Of a DNA stretch of 9,397 nt, positions 6,969-9,397 are shown one piece after another; positions within the stretch are counted from its first letter, which is position 1; the number at the start of each line of letters is the position of its first letter. The stretch lies in the NCBI GenBank assembly GCA_020199975.1, contig JAIVJP010000346.1:1-9397 (forward strand). Direction: 5' to 3'. The stretch is from Acidobacteriota bacterium (lineage in GTDB: Bacteria; Acidobacteriota; Blastocatellia; Pyrinomonadales; Pyrinomonadaceae). Below the pieces are notes generated by a model. That model was not told the DNA's origin and made no database searches. It worked only from the letters and a program-made list of their open reading frames with translations. The translations under genes were made by a program, and so were the position numbers.

Positions 6969-7038
6969 CGTGAATCGTTAATCGTGAATCGTGAATAGCG
7001 AGTTTTTTCCATTTACGATTTACCATTTACGATTTACG
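6969..7038. repeat. Inverted heptamer-repeat element 2 (mraZ-rsmH gap)
   Basis: The left arm (6969-6996) has four units of CGTGAAT, one as CGTTAAT. The right arm (7011-7038) has four units of ATTTACG, one as ATTTACC, which read CGTAAAT on the other strand. The arms are thus inverted copies with one transition per unit, separated by 14 nt that include a run of six T. The element fills most of the 110-nt gap between rsmH and mraZ and would be part of the operon transcript. Confidence 0.85.
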
Positions 7039-7039
7039 T

Positions 7040-7483
7040 CTAGATTCCCAATCTCGCAATCGCTGCTTCGTCTTCTTCCGTATAAGGGTCTGAAAGCATG
7101 CGTAACTTAAATCTATCAAGCTCCCAAACCTCGAGATAGGTCAGGTATCCCAGGACTGCTACGTCACCAATGACCTCGGCACTTTTACGTAGCAGCGGAT
7201 GGATCAGTAATCGGCCTTGTGCGTCGAGGGTCGCCTGTTGGCCGTAGTAGTTCGTCCTGTCAAGAAACTTGCGTCGTGCCGGATCCATCGTTGGTAAGAG
7301 CGAAAGGCGTTGCTCAATGGATTCCCATTCCTTCAATGGGTATATGCGAACGTTGTCGCCCGTAAGACTCGTGATATAGAATTCGCCCCCATGTTTCTCC
7401 TCTATTATTAGGCGACGGAATGGCGTCGGCACCTTTAGCCGACCCTTCGGGTCTATTCGGGCCGTGTAGTTTCCCCGCAGCAT
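7040..7483 (-). CDS. mraZ: Transcriptional regulator MraZ
   Basis: MraZ is a ring-forming DNA-binding protein that represses the dcw promoter, including its own gene, in the bacteria studied. The 147 residues contain two AbrB/SpoVT-like halves, each with the family's DXXXR signature: D11-P-K-G-R15, followed by LKVP, and D87-A-Q-G-R91, followed by LLIHP. The start MLRGNYTARIDPKGRLKVP is characteristic. Length is normal (family about 140-150). It is the first gene of the cluster, as usual. No clear Shine-Dalgarno sequence precedes the ATG at 7483. About 70 nt upstream lie three direct repeats that fit the known MraZ target, placed just downstream of a sigma70-like promoter, so autoregulation is likely. 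Confidence 0.97.
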   Translation of the reverse strand: MLRGNYTARIDPKGRLKVPTPFRRLIIEEKHGGEFYITSLTGDNVRIYPLKEWESIEQRLSLLPTMDPARRKFLDRTNYYGQQATLDAQGRLLIHPLLRKSAEVIGDVAVLGYLTYLEVWELDRFKLRMLSDPYTEEDEAAIARLGI

Positions 7484-7552
7484 AACGTCGAACGGTCAAG
7501 AGATTTGTGGGTGGCCGTTAGGAAAAGTTGCTAATGATCGGTCGTAGCGAGG

Positions 7553-7582
7553 TTGGACCCACTTCCGACCACTTTCGACCAC
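7553..7582 (-). promoter_or_regulatory. Predicted MraZ operator (three 10-bp direct repeats)
   Basis: Read on the minus strand, three units follow each other without gaps: GTGGTCGAAA, GTGGTCGGAA and GTGGGTCCAA. Each holds TGGTC or TGGGT separated by exactly 5 nt. In E. coli, MraZ binds TGGGN boxes repeated with 5-nt spacers upstream of mraZ, so spacing, core and location agree. The repeats lie about 10 bp downstream of the predicted -10 box, overlapping the likely transcription start. That suits repression. Confidence 0.85.
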
Positions 7583-7591
7583 CCGGGTCGC

Positions 7592-7621
7592 ATACTACGC
7601 CCCCTCTATTTGACGTGTCAA
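7592..7621 (-). promoter_or_regulatory. Predicted sigma70 promoter of the dcw operon
   Basis: On the minus strand a consensus -35 box TTGACA (7621-7616) is followed after 18 nt by TAGTAT (7597-7592), a 4-of-6 match to the -10 consensus. A/T-rich sequence lies farther upstream of the -35. It is oriented towards mraZ, with the MraZ repeats immediately downstream, and is the only good promoter seen for the operon. Confidence 0.7.
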
Positions 7622-7921
7622 TAGTGAACCTCGGAAATACTTAAGTTTTTCTACTTCATGGTCTGCGGTCGACAAAGTTCCTGTTCGCCTGTTGTCTACC
7701 GCCCGGGGGTAGGAGGCAGACGGCAGACGGCAGGAAAGCAAGAGGCAGGAAGCAAAAGCCGATTCCCAGGCATTTAAACGTGCTTCCTTCCTTCCTGCCG
7801 TCTGCCGTCTGCCGTCTGATGCCGACCTATTCCCACCAACCTCATAGGCAGGTCCCAAGCCTTGATGTATATTGGCCCGCCCGTGTTAAGGTCCAACAAT
7901 TCTTGACTGAGTAGCATCTGG
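7622..7921. other. Divergent intergenic region between the dcw promoter and the ZIP gene
   Basis: This 300-nt stretch holds no convincing ORF. Its centre is heptamer element 3 (7715-7822). To the left is A/T-rich sequence upstream of the dcw -35 box. To the right, TTGATG at 7862-7867 could be a -35 for the ZIP gene, but no good -10 follows at the right distance, so I call no promoter. Confidence 0.5.
7715..7822. repeat. Inverted heptamer-repeat element 3 (upstream of mraZ and the ZIP gene)
   Basis: The left arm runs GGCAGAC, GGCAGAC, GGCAGGA, then degenerate units AAGCAAG, AGGCAGG and AAGCAAA, all keeping GCA in the same phase of a 7-bp period (7715-7756). The right arm (7781-7822) has TGCTTCC and TTCCTTC followed by CTGCCGT three times and CTGATGC. 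The proximal parts are exact inverted copies over about 20 bp. The loop is about 24 nt. No T-tract follows on either strand, so it does not look like an intrinsic terminator. Confidence 0.85.
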
Positions 7922-8755
7922 ATGGAGTCAATCCTGGGACGACTGCCCGAACTTCTCCTCTTCGGCATGATTGCCGCGGCAGCAAACTTAGTTGGCGGTC
8001 TGGTACTAATCAAAGCCGGTGGTCACCGATTTGGGGAGCGCTTTCTGAAGTATCTTGTTGCGCTCGGCGCCGGTTTCATGCTCGCCGCCATCTTCATCGA
8101 GATCCTTCCCGAGACTGTCAGCCTCTGGACGGACGGCCGTTCTGGCGAAAACGCCGCGGAGGCTGTGGTTGGCGCCATGACGCTCCTACTCGCGGGTTAT
8201 CTGGTCATTCAACTCTTCGAACACACGATTGCTCCGCACTTTCACTTTGGTGCTGAGACACATCCGGAGTCGTTCATGCGACCCTCGGCCGCTTACACGG
8301 CAGTCGGTGGACTCTGGATTCACACGTTTTTCGACGGGGTCTCGATCGCGGCGGCTTTCCTAGTTAACTTTAGAGTGGGACTGCTAGTTTTTATCGCGAT
8401 TCTCTTGCACAAGATGCCCGAAGGGTTCACCGTGGCCTCAATCATGTTGGCATCAGGACGGTCTCAGAAGAAGGCCCTACTGGCTACTGCGGCGATCGGC
8501 GCGGCCACCCTCGCGGGTGTAGTTGGAGTCGCGCTGCTTCAAGTGAAGCTTCAGTCGGCAGTTGCTTATGCCCTGCCCTTCTCCGCCGGCGTAACCCTCT
8601 ACGTTGCCGCCAGCGACTTGATTCCTGAGGTGAATCATAACGAAGAACGAAACCCCACGGTGTCGATCGTCGTTTTTGTGGGCGTGGCGCTGTTCTATCT
8701 CTTACATAAATTGATTGGACTACTGGACGGACTTACGGCTGTTCGACTTGGTTAG
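7922..8755 (+). CDS. ZIP family divalent metal transporter
   Basis: This is a 277-residue polytopic membrane protein with about eight hydrophobic segments. It carries the paired metal-binding motifs of the ZIP family: H134-T-F-F-D138-G in the fourth helix and H163-K-M-P-E167-G in the fifth. A histidine-bearing loop between helices 3 and 4 (HTIAPHFHFGAETH, 101-114) is typical of ZIP metal-sensing loops. ZIP proteins move zinc, iron, manganese or related ions into the cytoplasm; the substrate cannot be read from the sequence. GufA/ZupT-like members are the closest in form. The ATG at 7922 is first in frame with family-like sequence, but its ribosome-binding site is poor. The gene diverges from the dcw operon and is followed after 6 nt by the TPM-domain gene, so the two are probably one transcript. 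Confidence 0.92.
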   Translation: MESILGRLPELLLFGMIAAAANLVGGLVLIKAGGHRFGERFLKYLVALGAGFMLAAIFIEILPETVSLWTDGRSGENAAEAVVGAMTLLLAGYLVIQLFEHTIAPHFHFGAETHPESFMRPSAAYTAVGGLWIHTFFDGVSIAAAFLVNFRVGLLVFIAILLHKMPEGFTVASIMLASGRSQKKALLATAAIGAATLAGVVGVALLQVKLQSAVAYALPFSAGVTLYVAASDLIPEVNHNEERNPTVSIVVFVGVALFYLLHKLIGLLDGLTAVRLG

Positions 8756-8761
8756 GTAGAC

Positions 8762-9397
8762 ATGGTTTTCAGACCAGGGTTGATTCTAGAATTCCGCTTT
8801 GCTTTTCTGGCCATCGCTGTCGCGACTCTGGTTTGGTTGCCTGGTCCTAACGTCCACGCTCAATCTACGACCAGATCGCCCATCCCCCTTCCTGAACCAT
8901 TCACTCCAGTCGTTGACTACGCCAACGTCATAGATCCTGATACTCGAAGGCGTCTGGAAGCGATCTATAGAAATCTTAAGCAGCGAGCCGATATCGAGTT
9001 TGCAGTCGTAACCGTGCCCACAACTGGCGACCGCGACATCTTCGAGTACTCGTTGGACATTGCCCGAGGCTGGGGGATCGGATCAAAGGAAGGTGAGAAG
9101 AACGGTTTCCTGTTGGTGGTGGCTGTCAATGACCGAAAATACTTTACGCAAGTTAGCCGTCACCTCGAGGGAGATCTGAATGATGGTTTAGTCGGACAAA
9201 TCCAGCGAGAACGCTTGGTACCGCAGTTCAGACGCGGAAACTACAGCCAGGGAATCGACGATACGATTCAGACCTACGTCGTCACGCTGGCAGAAAAACG
9301 TGGATTTACCATTGAAGGCATAGATCAGAGCTACGCTTATCGCGCGCCGCGGGAACAACCAAGGAGCCAACCCAGCGCGGGATTGCCTTCCTCAAGC
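8762..9397 (+). CDS. Secreted TPM-domain (DUF477/YgcG-like) protein, 3' end beyond window
   Basis: The frame is open for 212 codons to the right edge. The N-terminus has a positively charged start, a hydrophobic stretch (about residues 13-28) and a likely signal peptidase site after VHAQ near residue 34. A TPM domain follows (about 50-178). It has DYANVIDPDTRRRLEAI, the central FAVVTVPTTGDRDIFEYSLDIARGWGIG, GFLLVVAVNDRKYFTQV, LEGDLNDGLVGQI and VPQFRRGNYSQGI. TPM domains are found in periplasmic or membrane-anchored proteins, including the thylakoid TLP18.3/Psb32 group; acid phosphatase activity has been reported for some. The visible end is rich in Pro, Ser and Gln, typical of the linker before a C-terminal membrane helix and Gly/Ser tail. 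An AGGTAG before the ATG may serve as ribosome-binding site. The 6-nt gap from the ZIP gene implies an operon. Confidence 0.88.
   Translation, partial: MVFRPGLILEFRFAFLAIAVATLVWLPGPNVHAQSTTRSPIPLPEPFTPVVDYANVIDPDTRRRLEAIYRNLKQRADIEFAVVTVPTTGDRDIFEYSLDIARGWGIGSKEGEKNGFLLVVAVNDRKYFTQVSRHLEGDLNDGLVGQIQRERLVPQFRRGNYSQGIDDTIQTYVVTLAEKRGFTIEGIDQSYAYRAPREQPRSQPSAGLPSSS

Noticed and set aside
6997..7010. T6 run in element 2 as a terminator
   Set aside because: It lies in the loop rather than after the stem and reads as A6 in the direction of operon transcription.
7715..7822. Element 3 as a rho-independent terminator
   Set aside because: There is no T-tract after the stem on either strand, and it lies between divergent genes where no transcript needs to end.
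7862..7891. Promoter for the ZIP gene (TTGATG with TTAAGG)
   Set aside because: The -10 match is poor and no better pair was found.

Overview
The window holds the upstream part of a bacterial division and cell wall (dcw) cluster, read entirely on the minus strand. A short metal-transport locus diverges from it on the plus strand. Gene order and protein features suggest a Gram-negative-type bacterium with about 55% GC: a PASTA-bearing FtsI, an Acidobacteriota-like MraY, and a small FtsL with one membrane span. I lean towards Acidobacteriota, perhaps Blastocatellia. This comes from protein impression only and should be held loosely.

Layout, in the direction of dcw transcription (right to left): a sigma70-type promoter (7592-7621); three 10-bp direct repeats that fit the MraZ operator (7553-7582); mraZ (7483-7040); rsmH/mraW (6929-5922); a small ftsL-like gene (5898-5509); ftsI (5428-3482); an unrecognised 93-codon ORF (3450-3169) in the slot where murE normally lies; murF from a GTG start (3172-1694); mraY (1624-601), which is broken; and the 5' part of murD from a TTG start (454 to the left edge). 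The cluster encodes the transcriptional repressor, the 16S rRNA methyltransferase, the septal transpeptidase and its partner, and the cytoplasmic and lipid-linked steps of peptidoglycan precursor synthesis. On the plus strand, a ZIP-family metal transporter (7922-8755) is followed 6 nt later by a secreted TPM-domain protein that runs off the right edge.

Four things stand out. (1) mraY lacks about 45 codons between transmembrane helices 1 and 2 and changes frame there. (2) ftsI lacks about 45 codons just before its SxxK motif, but in frame. Both genes are normally essential, so assembly error must be excluded first. (3) murE is absent from its canonical place, and the 93-codon ORF there ends in a GTGA overlap with murF. 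(4) The three largest intergenic gaps each carry an element of the same architecture: two inverted arms built of tandem 7-bp units, with a different heptamer in each element. There is also a perfect 12-bp hairpin inside the ftsI linker and a 9-bp hairpin directly after the rsmH start codon.

No RNA genes, CRISPR arrays, insertion sequences or phage genes were seen.
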